Positions 32,538 through 42,254 of a DNA stretch of 45,609 nt are shown in pieces. Source of the stretch: an uncultured Collinsella sp. (GTDB taxonomy: Bacteria; Actinomycetota; Coriobacteriia; Coriobacteriales; Coriobacteriaceae); NCBI GenBank assembly GCA_902494345.1, contig CABUSV010000018.1:1-45609 (forward strand), in the 5' to 3' direction. Numbering within the stretch: the stretch's first letter is position 1; each line of letters begins with the position of its first letter. Position numbers and translations under genes: made by a program. The notes beneath the pieces were generated by a model. It was not told the DNA's origin. It worked only from the letters and a program-made list of their open reading frames with translations, and searched no databases.

Positions 32538-33297
32538 TCGCACCCTTCTTATCGCTGGTAACTGGAAGATGAACAACGACGTCGCCGAGGCCGCCAAGCT
32601 CGCCGACGAGCTGGCTCAGGCTCTGCCCGAGGTTCCGGCCGGCGTCGAGGTGCTCGTCTGCCCTCCGACCATCGACATCACCACGGTTCATGACCGTATT
32701 CAGGCTGCCCCCATTGCCCTCGGTGCACAGAACGTGTACTGGGAGGCCAAGGGTGCCTTCACCGGTGAGTCCTCTTGCGACATGCTCAAGTCCGCTGGCT
32801 GCACCTACTGCATCATCGGCCACTCCGAGCGTCGTGACTACTTCCACGAGACTGACGAGGACCAGAACAAGAAGGCCAAGGCCCTCGTTGCCGCCGGTCT
32901 TGTTCCCGTCTTCTGCTGCGGCGAGTCCCTCGAGGTCCGCGAGGCCGGCACCTATGTCGAGCACGTCGTGAACCAGGTCAAGGCTGGCCTTGCTGGTCTT
33001 GAGATCACCTGCCCCAAGCAGGTCGTCGTCGCCTACGAGCCCATCTGGGCCATCGGCACCGGCAAGACCGCTACCGCCGAGGACGCTCAGGAGGTCTGCG
33101 GCGCTGTCCGTGAGACCCTCAAGGAGATGTTCGGCGAGGAGCTCGCTAACGGCATCCGCGTTCTCTATGGTGGCTCTGCCAAGCCCGGCAACATCGCCGA
33201 GCTCGTCGCCAAGCCCGACGTTGACGGCGCCCTCGTGGGCGGCGCTTCGCTCAAGGCTGCCGACTTTGCCTCTATGGTCGTCAAGGCAGGCGAGTAG
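32530..33297 (+). CDS. tpiA: Triosephosphate isomerase
   Basis: A 255-residue TIM-barrel enzyme interconverting dihydroxyacetone phosphate and glyceraldehyde-3-P. The substrate-binding LIAGNWKMNND, catalytic His98 in IIGHSERRDY, catalytic Glu170 in AYEPIWAIGTGKTAT and the phosphate loop GGSAKPGN are all intact. It starts at ATG 32530 inside the end of pgk and ends 5 nt before gpmI. Confidence 0.98.
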   Translation: MPNRTLLIAGNWKMNNDVAEAAKLADELAQALPEVPAGVEVLVCPPTIDITTVHDRIQAAPIALGAQNVYWEAKGAFTGESSCDMLKSAGCTYCIIGHSERRDYFHETDEDQNKKAKALVAAGLVPVFCCGESLEVREAGTYVEHVVNQVKAGLAGLEITCPKQVVVAYEPIWAIGTGKTATAEDAQEVCGAVRETLKEMFGEELANGIRVLYGGSAKPGNIAELVAKPDVDGALVGGASLKAADFASMVVKAGE

Positions 33298-33302
33298 GAC
33301 AT

Positions 33303-34856
33303 ATGGCACAGCGTCATCTTCCTGCACTCCTGATCATCATGGACGGCTGCGGCCTGGCTCCGGCCGATGGCGAGAACGCCGTTGCCGCTGCCAAGACGCC
33401 CTTCCTTGATAGCCTGTACGAGAAGTACCCCCACACTACGCTCGGCGCTTCGGGCGAGGACGTGGGCCTTCCCGATGGCCAGATGGGCAACTCCGAGGTG
33501 GGTCACCTCAACATCGGTGCCGGCCGCATCGTGTTCCAGGAGCTTTCGCGCATCAACAACGCCATCAAGGATGGCTCCATCGCCAAGAACGAGGTCTTCG
33601 TCAAGGCTATGGACGACGTCAAGGCTGACGGCAAGACTCTCCACCTCATGGGCCTTATGAGCCCTGGCGGTGTTCATTCTCACATGAACCACGTCGAGGC
33701 TCTGGTCAAGATGGCTGCCGAGCATGGTGTCAAGACCGTTCGCGTCCACGCCTTCATGGATGGCCGCGACGTCGATCCGCAGTCCGGTGCCGGTTACATG
33801 AGTGAGTTCTGCGCCTTCCTGGCTAAGATCTCTGAGGAGACCGGTTGCGACGCTCGCGTTGCCACCGTCTCGGGCCGTTATTGGGCCATGGACCGCGATA
33901 ATCGTTGGGAGCGCATCCAGCGCGCCTACGACGTCATGGTCAACGCGTCCGATGCTGATACCGACCCCGTTGCCGGTATCAAGGCCTACTACGAGAAGGA
34001 TCCGCGCGGCGACGAGTTCGTCGAGCCCTTCGCTGCCCATAACGAGGGCATCCACGAGGGCGACGCGGCCATCTTCTTTAACTTCCGTCCCGACCGCGCC
34101 CGTCAGATGACCCGCGTGTTCACGGACAAGGAGTTCGACGGCTTTGAGCGCGAGCAGATCAAGCTTTCGCACTTTGTGACGATGACTGAGTACGATCCGA
34201 CGTTTGACGTCGAGGTCGCCTTCCCCAAGACGTTCCCCGAGAACGTCCTGGCCGACGTTATCGCCGCCAATGGCCTGAAGCAGCTGCACACCGCCGAGAC
34301 CGAGAAGTACGCCCACGTGACGTTCTTCCTCAACGGCGGCATCGAGGAGCCCAAGGAGGGCGAGGAGCGCGTACTCGTCGCTTCCCCCAAGGTCGCTACC
34401 TACGATCTGCAGCCCGAGATGAGCGCTCCCGAGGTTACCGAGAAGCTTGTCGCTGCCATCAACGAGGATCGCGCTGATTTCTACATCGTGAACTTCGCGA
34501 ATTGCGACATGGTTGGTCACACCGGTGTCTTCGACGCCGCCGTTAAGGCCGTCGAGGCTGTTGACGATGCCCTGTCCAAGGTTGTCCCGGCGATTCTCGC
34601 CAAGGGCGGCTTTGCGCTGATTACCGCCGACCACGGCAACGCCGATCACATGTTTGACGTTGCTTCCGACGGTTCCAAGCATCCGTTCACGGCTCACACC
34701 ACCAACCGCGTGCCGTTCATCATCGTTGATGAGAAGGCTCAGCTCACCGGTATCGAGGACGGTCGTCTCTCCGATATCGCCCCGACTATGCTCACCATGG
34801 CTGGTATTGAGCCTTCCGCCGAGATGACGGGCCGCGTGCTCGCCACCGAGGCCTAA
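33303..34856 (+). CDS. gpmI: Phosphoglycerate mutase, 2,3-bisphosphoglycerate-independent
   Basis: A 517-residue manganese-dependent enzyme of the alkaline phosphatase superfamily converting 3- to 2-phosphoglycerate. The first metal site is IIMDGCGLAP, the phosphoserine is Ser64 in QMGNSEVGHLNIGAG, and the second metal site includes NCDMVGHTG and TADHGNADHM. ATG 33303 is 5 nt after the tpiA stop. In many actinobacteria this gene is not part of the gap-pgk-tpiA-secG run, so its place between tpiA and secG is a local feature. A palindrome and a strong terminator follow. Confidence 0.96.
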   Translation: MAQRHLPALLIIMDGCGLAPADGENAVAAAKTPFLDSLYEKYPHTTLGASGEDVGLPDGQMGNSEVGHLNIGAGRIVFQELSRINNAIKDGSIAKNEVFVKAMDDVKADGKTLHLMGLMSPGGVHSHMNHVEALVKMAAEHGVKTVRVHAFMDGRDVDPQSGAGYMSEFCAFLAKISEETGCDARVATVSGRYWAMDRDNRWERIQRAYDVMVNASDADTDPVAGIKAYYEKDPRGDEFVEPFAAHNEGIHEGDAAIFFNFRPDRARQMTRVFTDKEFDGFEREQIKLSHFVTMTEYDPTFDVEVAFPKTFPENVLADVIAANGLKQLHTAETEKYAHVTFFLNGGIEEPKEGEERVLVASPKVATYDLQPEMSAPEVTEKLVAAINEDRADFYIVNFANCDMVGHTGVFDAAVKAVEAVDDALSKVVPAILAKGGFALITADHGNADHMFDVASDGSKHPFTAHTTNRVPFIIVDEKAQLTGIEDGRLSDIAPTMLTMAGIEPSAEMTGRVLATEA

Positions 34857-34879
34857 TAGAAAACAAATACCGTTTTCTA
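34857..34879 (+). other. Small hairpin after gpmI stop
   Basis: TAGAAAAC (34857-34864) pairs with GTTTTCTA (34872-34879) around a 7-nt loop immediately after the stop codon, before the main terminator. It probably protects the 3' end. Confidence 0.45.
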
Positions 34880-34881
34880 GT

Positions 34882-34916
34882 AAGGGGGTTGTCCACAACC
34901 GGACAACCCCCTTTTT
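34882..34916 (+). terminator. Intrinsic terminator of the pgk-tpiA-gpmI operon
   Basis: AAGGGGGTTGTCC (34882-34894) pairs perfectly with GGACAACCCCCTT (34901-34913), loop ACAACC, T tract at 34912-34916. Confidence 0.95.
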
Positions 34917-35020
34917 GGTATTTCTGCCATTTCCGCCCCGTCCTTGAGTGGCAGGTAGGGGAGAGCGGGGGATTGTGGTACAGTACTGGAGTTTGAACTG
35001 TTCTATTAAGGAGCTTATCT

Positions 35021-35275
35021 ATGGGTCCGTTCCAGATTCTTCTGTTTGTCGTTTGGGCTGTCTCTGCCGTGGCGCTGACGATTCTCGTCCTGATGCATTC
35101 CGGTAAGGGCACCGGCGTTTCGGATATGATCGCTAGCTCGCTGTATAACTCCAGCTCTGCCACGGGCGTCATGGAGCAGAACCTCGATCGCCTGACGGTA
35201 ATTATGGCCGTTGTTTTTGCCGTGTGCGTCGTCCTGTGCATGTTCTTCTTCCCGCAGGGCATCGTCGGCTACTAA
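35021..35275 (+). CDS. secG: Preprotein translocase subunit SecG
   Basis: An 84-residue membrane protein with two hydrophobic helices (LLFVVWAVSAVALTILVLM and VIMAVVFAVCVVLCMFFF) joined by the Gly/Ser-rich cytoplasmic loop HSGKGTGVSDMI typical of SecG. It is an auxiliary part of SecYEG. ATG 35021 has AAGGAG at 35008-35013. Its place after tpiA (here after gpmI) is conserved in actinobacteria. It has its own terminator. Confidence 0.93.
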   Translation: MGPFQILLFVVWAVSAVALTILVLMHSGKGTGVSDMIASSLYNSSSATGVMEQNLDRLTVIMAVVFAVCVVLCMFFFPQGIVGY

Positions 35276-35296
35276 GCATCGGCGTATATACGTTTG

Positions 35297-35330
35297 AAAA
35301 GGGTCCCGCATGTGCGGGGCCCTTTTTGTT
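35297..35330 (+). terminator. Intrinsic terminator after secG
   Basis: AAAAGGGTCCCGC (35297-35309) pairs with GCGGGGCCCTTTT (35314-35326), one T-G wobble, loop ATGT, followed by TTTTTGTT. Confidence 0.95.
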
Positions 35331-35440
35331 TACAGACTTGTAACAGAGCCAGAATATCACCACATACTTCGCCCAACTAAAGAAATTCTCGACCGTTAAC
35401 CGGAATTAGCCCCAAATCGTGCATAAAATGCGCTACTGTA

Positions 35441-35469
35441 TTGCAAAACGTTGCTCCGTTGTGCATAAC
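35441..35469 (+). promoter_or_regulatory. Candidate promoter/operator of the oligopeptide importer
   Basis: TTGCAA (35441-35446) and CATAAC (35464-35469) are 17 nt apart. The near-palindrome GCAAAACGTTGC (35443-35454) overlaps the -35 and shares the AAAACGTT core with sites before the sialate cluster and gap. The leader to oppA is about 95 nt. The rest of the 293-bp gap holds only the secG terminator and short repeats. Confidence 0.4.
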
Positions 35470-35568
35470 CAGCCATAGCAACGGACGGCGTTTTGATGGT
35501 TCGGATCGGATTGCCTCGACATGTGTCCGACTGAACATTTCTTTGTCCTATCTCATAAGGAGGATGGC

Positions 35569-37245
35569 ATGGCTGATTCTATGTTCCACCAGCCCGTTAT
35601 GGGTCGTCGCGCCTTTGTTGGCGGCACCCTCGCTGCGAGCTCCATGGCTTTTCTTGCCGCATGCGGCAAGAAGGGCGGCGACGCTTCCGGTTCTGAGTCC
35701 GGTTCGACGCTGAACTTCTACATCAACAACCCGGTCTGCATCGACCCCTACAATGTCCAGGAGGACCAGGGCACTCAGGTCGAGTACCAGCTCTTTGACG
35801 CTCTGACCTCTTATGACGCCGAGAAGGGCGAGATCGTTCCGCTGGCTTGCGAGTCCTTCGAGGCCAACGACGACGCCACCGAGTTCACCTTCAAGATCAA
35901 GAAGGCCAAGTTCCACAACGGTGACGACGTCACTTCCAAGTCCTTCAAGCTCGGTTGGGAGCGTCTGGTCAACACCAAGTCGGCCATCGCTACCGAGTAC
36001 GGCCCTTCTGAGGTCTCCTATCACCTTTCCATGGTCGAGGGCTATGACGACCTGCTTGCCGGTAACGCCACCGAGCTCAGCGGTGTTACTTGCCCCGACG
36101 ATGAGACCCTCGTCGTCAAGCTGTCTTCCGCTTACGCCGACTTCCCCTTCGTCGCCTCTCACCCGGCTCTGTCCCCGGTTCCCGAGTGCGCCGAGTCCGA
36201 TGCCAAGAGCTTCTATCTTGCACCGGTCGGTAACGGCCCGTTCATGATGGACGGCAAGTGGGAGGATGGTCAGGAGATCAACCTCAAGAAGTTCGACGAT
36301 TACTATGGCGACAAGGCCAAGATCGATGGCATCCACTTCCAGGTCATCAAGGACATGGAGACCGCTTACAAAGAGTTCCAGGCCGGTAACCTCGATGTCT
36401 GCGACGTTCCCGTTGCTCAGATCGATGCCGCCAAGAAGGATCGCGGCGTGTCCAAGGACGGCTACACCATGGGCGACGGCGAGCGCATGCTGCTCGGCGC
36501 CGAGCCTTCCACCTACTATCTGACCTGCAACAACACGGCCGAGCCGTTCAACAACGCCGACCTGCGCAGGGGTATCTCCCTGGCCATCAACCGTGAGGCC
36601 ATCTGCAAGACCATCTTCAAGGGTACCCGTACCCCCGCCGACGGCATTGTTCCTCCGGGCATCGATGGCTACAAGGAGGGCGCATGGGAGTTCTGCGCCT
36701 ACGACGTCGACAAGGCTAACGAGTACCTCGACAAGGTTGCTCCCGCTGGCGCTGACGGCGATCGTGGCATTAACGTGACTCTGTCCTACAACCAGGACGG
36801 TGGCCACAAGGAGATCATGGAGTCTATCATCGGCGACCTCGCCAAGGTTGGCGTTACCGCTGTCTCCGATACCCCCGAGTGGTCTGCCCTGCTCGAGCAG
36901 TATCAGAACTTTAACTATCAGTTCGGTCGTCTGGGTTGGATTGCCGACTACCCGATTATGGACAACTTCCTGTATCCGCTGTTCCACTCCGACTCCCTCG
37001 GTGGCGACAACCGCTCCGGTTACAACAACCCCGAGTTCGACGCCAAGGTCGACGAGGCTCGCACTACTGTTGACGACGAAGAGCGCGTCGCTAAGATGCA
37101 GGAGGCTGACGCTATGGTCGCTGCCGACTGCCCGGTCATCCCGGTGATGTTCTACACGCACACCATCGTCGGCTCCGATCGCATCAAGCACCTCTATGTC
37201 GATCCGCAGAAGCATGCCGAGCTGGGTACCGCTGAGCTCGCCTAA
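35569..37245 (+). CDS. oppA: Oligopeptide ABC transporter substrate-binding lipoprotein
   Basis: A 558-residue exported lipoprotein of SBP family 5. The signal is MGRRAFVGGTLAASSMAFLAAC with lipobox LAAC, after a short leader of about 10 residues. The mature part shows TLNFYINNPVCIDPYN, the family's FKIKKAKFHNGDDVTSKSFKLGWERLV and LRRGISLAINREAIC. It binds extracellular peptides and delivers them to OppBC. ATG 35569 has AAGGAGG 5 nt upstream. A hairpin follows before oppB, as in the sialate cluster. Confidence 0.9.
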   Translation: MADSMFHQPVMGRRAFVGGTLAASSMAFLAACGKKGGDASGSESGSTLNFYINNPVCIDPYNVQEDQGTQVEYQLFDALTSYDAEKGEIVPLACESFEANDDATEFTFKIKKAKFHNGDDVTSKSFKLGWERLVNTKSAIATEYGPSEVSYHLSMVEGYDDLLAGNATELSGVTCPDDETLVVKLSSAYADFPFVASHPALSPVPECAESDAKSFYLAPVGNGPFMMDGKWEDGQEINLKKFDDYYGDKAKIDGIHFQVIKDMETAYKEFQAGNLDVCDVPVAQIDAAKKDRGVSKDGYTMGDGERMLLGAEPSTYYLTCNNTAEPFNNADLRRGISLAINREAICKTIFKGTRTPADGIVPPGIDGYKEGAWEFCAYDVDKANEYLDKVAPAGADGDRGINVTLSYNQDGGHKEIMESIIGDLAKVGVTAVSDTPEWSALLEQYQNFNYQFGRLGWIADYPIMDNFLYPLFHSDSLGGDNRSGYNNPEFDAKVDEARTTVDDEERVAKMQEADAMVAADCPVIPVMFYTHTIVGSDRIKHLYVDPQKHAELGTAELA

Positions 37246-37342
37246 GAGTTTGCAGCTTCCGTGAGGGTCAAGTATTTACGTAGACCTCATGGGAAACATA
37301 CAGTTCTCCCTAACCTGGGGTAAACTGGCTGATGGTAATTTT

Positions 37343-37370
37343 GGGATGCCGGTCTGGCGATCGGCATCCC
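37343..37370 (+). terminator. Intercistronic hairpin between oppA and oppB
   Basis: GGGATGCCG (37343-37351) pairs perfectly with CGGCATCCC (37362-37370), loop 10 nt, followed by ATTTAGG. Likely partial terminator that keeps oppA mRNA in excess over the permease genes. Confidence 0.65.
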
Positions 37371-37401
37371 ATTTAGGTTAATCCCTAGATAGGGGAGTGG
37401 T

Positions 37402-38439
37402 ATGGGTAAGTACATCGTTAAACGTGTGCTTCAGTTCATCCCGGTGTTTTTGGGCGTTACGCTGATTCTGTTCGCCCTCCAGAATATCGTGCCGGGAGAT
37501 CCGATCAAGCTGATCGGTGGAGACAAGGCTCTGTCCCCCGAGGTGGAGCTTCAGCTTCGCGTCCGCTATCACCTGGTCCAGTCGGACGAGGACGGCAACG
37601 CGATCCTTGACGAGAACGGCGATCCCGTTCAAACGTCGCTCGTGGACCGTTACTTGTATTACATGAACGGCCTGCTTCATGGCGATCTGGGCAATTCGTA
37701 TCAGCGCAAGCTGCCGGTTACGGATATCTTTGCCCAGAAGTATCCGTATACGATCAAACTTGCCGCGTGCGCCATCGTGCTCGAGGCAATCATGGGTATC
37801 GGTGCGGGTATCATTTCGGCGGTAAAGCGTTATTCCTTCTGGGATATTTTGGTAACGCTCACCACGTCGATCCTCGTTGCGGTCCCGGCCTTCTGGCTCG
37901 GTATGTTGCTGCAGCTGTTCTTTGGCGTCATCCTCAAGGACGCCACGGGCGGTGCAATCTCCATGCCGATCTCGGGTGCCGGCGGTTCCAGCTCTCAGTA
38001 TCAGGATTGGATGCACTATGTGCTTCCGACCATTACGCTGGCTTCGGTTTCGACCGCTTACGCCGCCCGCATTATGCGCTCGCAGCTGCTTGACGTCATG
38101 AACCAGGATTACATCCGTACGGCAAAGGCCAAGGGTCTCTCCAATCGCGCGATCATCGTCAAGCATGCGCTTAAGAATGCACTCATCCCCGTCGTTACCT
38201 ATATTGGTGTCGACTTTGGCGGCATGCTTTCGGGCGCCATCCTGACCGAGACGGTCTTTAACTGGCCCGGTATCGGCTATGAGGTCTATCGCGCCATTAG
38301 CATGCGTGACTGGCCCATCGTTATGGGCGGCGTTACGCTCATCGTTGTCGTCGTCATGGTGATCAACCTGCTCGTCGACATTAGCTATGCATTCCTCGAC
38401 CCGCGCATCCGCCTTGGCGGTCCGTCGGATAAGGCCTAA
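37402..38439 (+). CDS. oppB: Oligopeptide ABC transporter permease OppB
   Basis: A 345-residue membrane permease. The N-terminal YIVKRVLQFIPVFLGVTLILFALQ helix is typical. The large loop after it, LLHGDLGNSYQRKLPV, and the ATPase-contact loop KAKGLSNRAIIVKHALKNALIPVVTYIG identify the OppB class. ATG 37402 follows GATAGGGGAG. oppC begins 14 nt after its stop. Confidence 0.93.
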   Translation: MGKYIVKRVLQFIPVFLGVTLILFALQNIVPGDPIKLIGGDKALSPEVELQLRVRYHLVQSDEDGNAILDENGDPVQTSLVDRYLYYMNGLLHGDLGNSYQRKLPVTDIFAQKYPYTIKLAACAIVLEAIMGIGAGIISAVKRYSFWDILVTLTTSILVAVPAFWLGMLLQLFFGVILKDATGGAISMPISGAGGSSSQYQDWMHYVLPTITLASVSTAYAARIMRSQLLDVMNQDYIRTAKAKGLSNRAIIVKHALKNALIPVVTYIGVDFGGMLSGAILTETVFNWPGIGYEVYRAISMRDWPIVMGGVTLIVVVVMVINLLVDISYAFLDPRIRLGGPSDKA

Positions 38440-38453
38440 GGGAGGTACGTCTC

Positions 38454-39389
38454 ATGCAGGAAACTGATTCTCAGTCTCAGGAGCAGGCTACCGCCACCAA
38501 GGCCGCATCTGCTCCCGCGAAGTCCCGCACGCTGTGGGGCGACGCTTTTAAGCGTCTTCGTAAGAACAAACTCGCCGTTATCGGTGTCTGTTGGATCATC
38601 ATCGTCGTTGTGGTTGCCCTGACCGCAGATCTGTGGGCTAAGCCCTGGCTCGGTTCTCCGACGGCTTCCGACTCGACCACCATGGCCGAGACGTCGCTGC
38701 TGGCTCCGTGTGCAGAGCACCCGTTTGGCACCGACGCCCTTGGTCGTGACATTCTCGTCCGCGTTATCTACGGTGCGCGCGTTTCGCTGTCTGTCGGCAT
38801 TATGGCCACCGCGATTTCCACGCTGATCGGTCTGGTCATGGGTGCTCTGGCCGGTTTCTACGGCGGCATCTGGGATACGATCATCATGCGCTGTGCGGAC
38901 ATCTTCCTGGCGTTCCCGTACGTGCTGTTCGTTGTCGCCATGATCGCCGTTATCGGCCGCGGTCTTCAGAACGTCTTTATCGCCATCGGTATTCTCGGCT
39001 GGCCTTCGATTGCGCGCGTCTTCCGCTCTGCGATCTTGACCGTCAAGGAAAACGACTATGTTGATGCTGCGCGCGCGATGGGTGCATCTGATGCTCGTAT
39101 CGTCGTGCGTCACATCTTCCCGAACTCCGTCGCCTCCATCGTGGTCTACGCGACCATGAACATTGGTGGCGCCATCCTGACCGAGTCTGCTCTGTCCTTC
39201 CTCGGCATGGGCGTTATTCCGCCTACGCCTTCGTGGGGCTCCATGATTCAGGACGGTCAGCAGTATCTGCTGACTGCTCCCTGGATGATGATCATGCCCG
39301 GTCTGGCAATTCTCTCGACGGTGCTCGCCTTCACCCTGCTGGGTGACGGTTTGCGCGACGCCCTCGACGTCAAGATGAAGGACGCATAA
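38454..39389 (+). CDS. oppC: Oligopeptide ABC transporter permease OppC
   Basis: A 311-residue membrane permease with a polar N-terminal tail of about 35 residues rich in Gln, Ala and Ser. A first helix (KLAVIGVCWIIIVVVVALTA), the class motif HPFGTDALGRDILVRVIYGARVSLSVG and the EAA loop AMGASDARIVVRHIFPNSVASIVV follow. SD GGGAGG lies 8 nt before ATG 38454. oppD starts 2 nt after its stop. Confidence 0.93.
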   Translation: MQETDSQSQEQATATKAASAPAKSRTLWGDAFKRLRKNKLAVIGVCWIIIVVVVALTADLWAKPWLGSPTASDSTTMAETSLLAPCAEHPFGTDALGRDILVRVIYGARVSLSVGIMATAISTLIGLVMGALAGFYGGIWDTIIMRCADIFLAFPYVLFVVAMIAVIGRGLQNVFIAIGILGWPSIARVFRSAILTVKENDYVDAARAMGASDARIVVRHIFPNSVASIVVYATMNIGGAILTESALSFLGMGVIPPTPSWGSMIQDGQQYLLTAPWMMIMPGLAILSTVLAFTLLGDGLRDALDVKMKDA

Positions 39390-39391
39390 GG

Positions 39392-40482
39392 ATGAAGAAG
39401 AACAAGAACTATGTGGACCTGAAGGACCAGCCGGTTCCCGAGGGCCAGCATCTGCTCGAGGTCGATGACCTTAAGATGTATTTCCATACCGAGGACGGCG
39501 TCGTTCGCGCTGTCGACGGTGTGTCCTACACGCTCGATCGCGGCGAGACCCTGGGTGTCGTCGGTGAGTCCGGCTCCGGTAAGTCCGTGACCGCCATGAC
39601 CATCATGGGCCTCATCTCGATGCCTCCGGGAAAGATTGAGGGCGGCGACGTTCGCTATCGCGGTCGTTCTATCCTCGAAATGACCGAGGAAGAGATGCAG
39701 CACATTCGCGGTAACGATATCGCGATGATCTTCCAGGATCCTATGACCTCCTTGAACCCGGTCTATAAGATCGGCAAGCAGGTGGGCGAGGGCCTTCGTC
39801 TGCACCGTGGCTACTCCAAGCAGGAGGCACTCAAGCGCGCTACCGAGCTTTTGGACCTCGTGGGTATCCCCGAGCCCGAGAAGCGCGTCAATGAGTATCC
39901 GCATCAGTTCTCGGGCGGTATGCGTCAGCGTGTCATGATTGCTATGGCTCTTGCCTGCGATCCCGATATTCTGATTGCCGACGAGCCCACGACGGCTCTG
40001 GACGTTACCATTCAGGCTCAGATTATCGAGCTCATGCAGGAAATGCAGGAGAAGAACGGCAACGCCATCATCATGATTACCCATGACCTGGGCGTCGTCG
40101 CCGACATGGCCGACAAGATCATGGTTATGTACGCCGGCCGTCCCGTCGAGTTCGGTACTGCTGAGGAAATCTTCTACGAGAGCCGTCACCCCTACACCTG
40201 GGGCCTTATCCGCTCCATCCCGGAGCAGGCCATCGAAGAGAAGAAGCCGCTTACGCCGATTCACGGCAACCCGCCTTCGCTCATGAACCTGCCCGAGGGC
40301 TGCGTGTTCTCGCCTCGTTGTCCCTATGCGACCGATAAGTGTCGCAAGCAGCGCCCCGAGCGCGTTGTCACCGAGTCTGGTCATTACTCTGCGTGCCACT
40401 ACTCCGGTGACCCCGAGTTCCTCAAGAACGCTCCTGAGACGTCCCGTACGCGCAAGGATTCCAAGAAGGGAGGCGAGGCGTA

Positions 40483-40483
<1 letters not shown>
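39392..40483 (+). CDS. oppD: Oligopeptide ABC transporter ATPase OppD
   Basis: A 363-residue ATPase. Walker A GESGSGKSV (Lys64), Q-loop MIFQDPMTSLNPV, signature FSGGMRQRVMIAMAL, Walker B ILIADEPTTALD, and the C-terminal oligopeptide extension with its cysteine cluster (GCVFSPRCPYATDKC...HYSACHYSG), which can hold an Fe-S cluster in this family. The gene begins 2 nt after oppC; its stop codon overlaps the oppF start (TAATG). Confidence 0.94.
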
Positions 40484-41511
<1,028 letters not shown>

Positions 41512-41524
41512 CTGGTGATCGTTC

Positions 41525-41656
41525 GGGCCCGTGCTGGACTTAGTTTTCAGAACGTCCTCGACCATGGAAGCCCCCTTATCCTGCTCCTTCGGAGCTGCGG
41601 ATAAGGGGGTTTCCTGGTCTGCGGAATGTTCTGAAAACTAAGTCCAGTACGGGTCC
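41525..41656. repeat. 132-nt palindrome after oppF
   Basis: Outer arms of 31 nt (41525-41555 and 41626-41656) pair along their full length with three G-T wobbles; they contain TGGACTTAGTTTTCAGAAC. Inside lies CCCCCTTATCC (41571-41581) with GGATAAGGGGG (41599-41609), and an apical GCTCC/GGAGC hairpin. It may terminate oppF transcription, but its length points to a palindromic repeat element. Confidence 0.85.
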
Positions 41657-41720
41657 TGTGTTACCACTGCAGAGGGGTGCGATTTCTAGATCGCTCACTT
41701 AATCTAATGAGAAACTTTGT

Positions 41721-41775
41721 GAGGTCGGAGCTTTAGCTCCGGCCTCCTTATATAAGGGCTCGGCAAAGCCGAGCC
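41721..41775. repeat. Two stable adjacent hairpins
   Basis: An 11-bp stem (41721-41731 with 41736-41746, one wobble, 4-nt loop) is followed by an 8-bp stem GGCTCGGC (41757-41764) with GCCGAGCC (41768-41775), loop AAA. No T run follows either. Nothing else was recognised in this stretch. Confidence 0.6.
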
Positions 41776-41807
41776 ACTAAATTTATATCAGCCCCCAGAA
41801 CATGTTT

Positions 41808-42031
41808 GAGAACTGTGCCTGAAGTACGTATTTGCAGGCCCCGAATCGTTGTTGCCTTCCGGCGCATTCCGCAGGGGGAGCGATATTTTGCAGCACGAAG
41901 TGCGCAGCAAAATATCGCTCATGCCCGAGGACGCGCCGGGAGGCAACAACGATTCGGGGCCGGACACACGGATCTACCTGCGCATTTACAAATTCGTAAA
42001 CTTTTTTGAAAAAAGTGCTTGCACAGTTCTC
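41808..42031. repeat. Palindromic element with terminal inverted repeats, MITE-like
   Basis: GAGAACTGTGC (41808-41818) recurs inverted as GCACAGTTCTC (42021-42031). Between them is a 125-nt hairpin: 29-nt outer arms (41837-41865 and 41933-41961, one wobble), a 14-bp inner stem GAGCGATATTTTGC (41878-41891) with GCAAAATATCGCTC (41907-41920), and a GCAC/GTGC tip. No open frame of note and no clear target-site duplication. The right repeat overlaps the tRNA-Leu -35. Confidence 0.6.
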
Positions 42032-42048
42032 GAATCATAGGTTATTAT
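42000..42048 (+). promoter_or_regulatory. tRNA-Leu promoter with upstream palindrome
   Basis: TTGCAC (42019-42024) and TATTAT (42043-42048) are 18 nt apart. Directly upstream is the 17-bp palindrome ACTTTTTTGAAAAAAGT (42000-42016), which recurs exactly before tRNA-Gly. It may act like an A/T-rich UP element. Confidence 0.75.
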
Positions 42049-42105
42049 CTTCCTCGTTGAACGCGCGGGTCCAACAAAACGAACCGTGAATCAACAACAT
42101 AGCAT

Positions 42106-42195
42106 GTCGGAGTGGCGGAATTGGCAGACGCGTTAGCTTGAGGTGCTAGTGACCGCTTTTTGGTCATGCGGGTTCAAGTCCCGCCTCCGACACCA
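42106..42195 (+). tRNA. tRNA-Leu (anticodon GAG)
   Basis: Acceptor GTCGGAG (42106-42112) pairs with CTCCGAC (42185-42191), followed by A and an encoded CCA (42193-42195). The anticodon loop TTGAGGT gives GAG (42140-42142), reading CTC and CTT. The long variable arm of a class II tRNA (GTGACCGCTTTTTGGTCAT region) and the T-loop GTTCAAGTC are present. Confidence 0.97.
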
Positions 42196-42204
42196 TCGCA
42201 TTTG

Positions 42205-42228
42205 AAAAGCCTCTTCGGAGGCTTTTTT
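42205..42228 (+). terminator. Intrinsic terminator after tRNA-Leu
   Basis: AAAAGCCTC (42205-42213) pairs with GAGGCTTTT (42218-42226) around a TTCG tetraloop, with a T run to 42228. Confidence 0.93.
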
Positions 42229-42254
42229 GTTACCGATAGACGGTGGGGTCCACG

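Noticed and set aside
41512..42105. CRISPR array
   Set aside because: The repeats are inverted and nested, not direct repeats with regular spacers, and no cas genes are present.
42106..42195. tRNA-Leu as a phage or island attachment site
   Set aside because: No integrase gene and no repeat of the tRNA 3' end was seen in the window.
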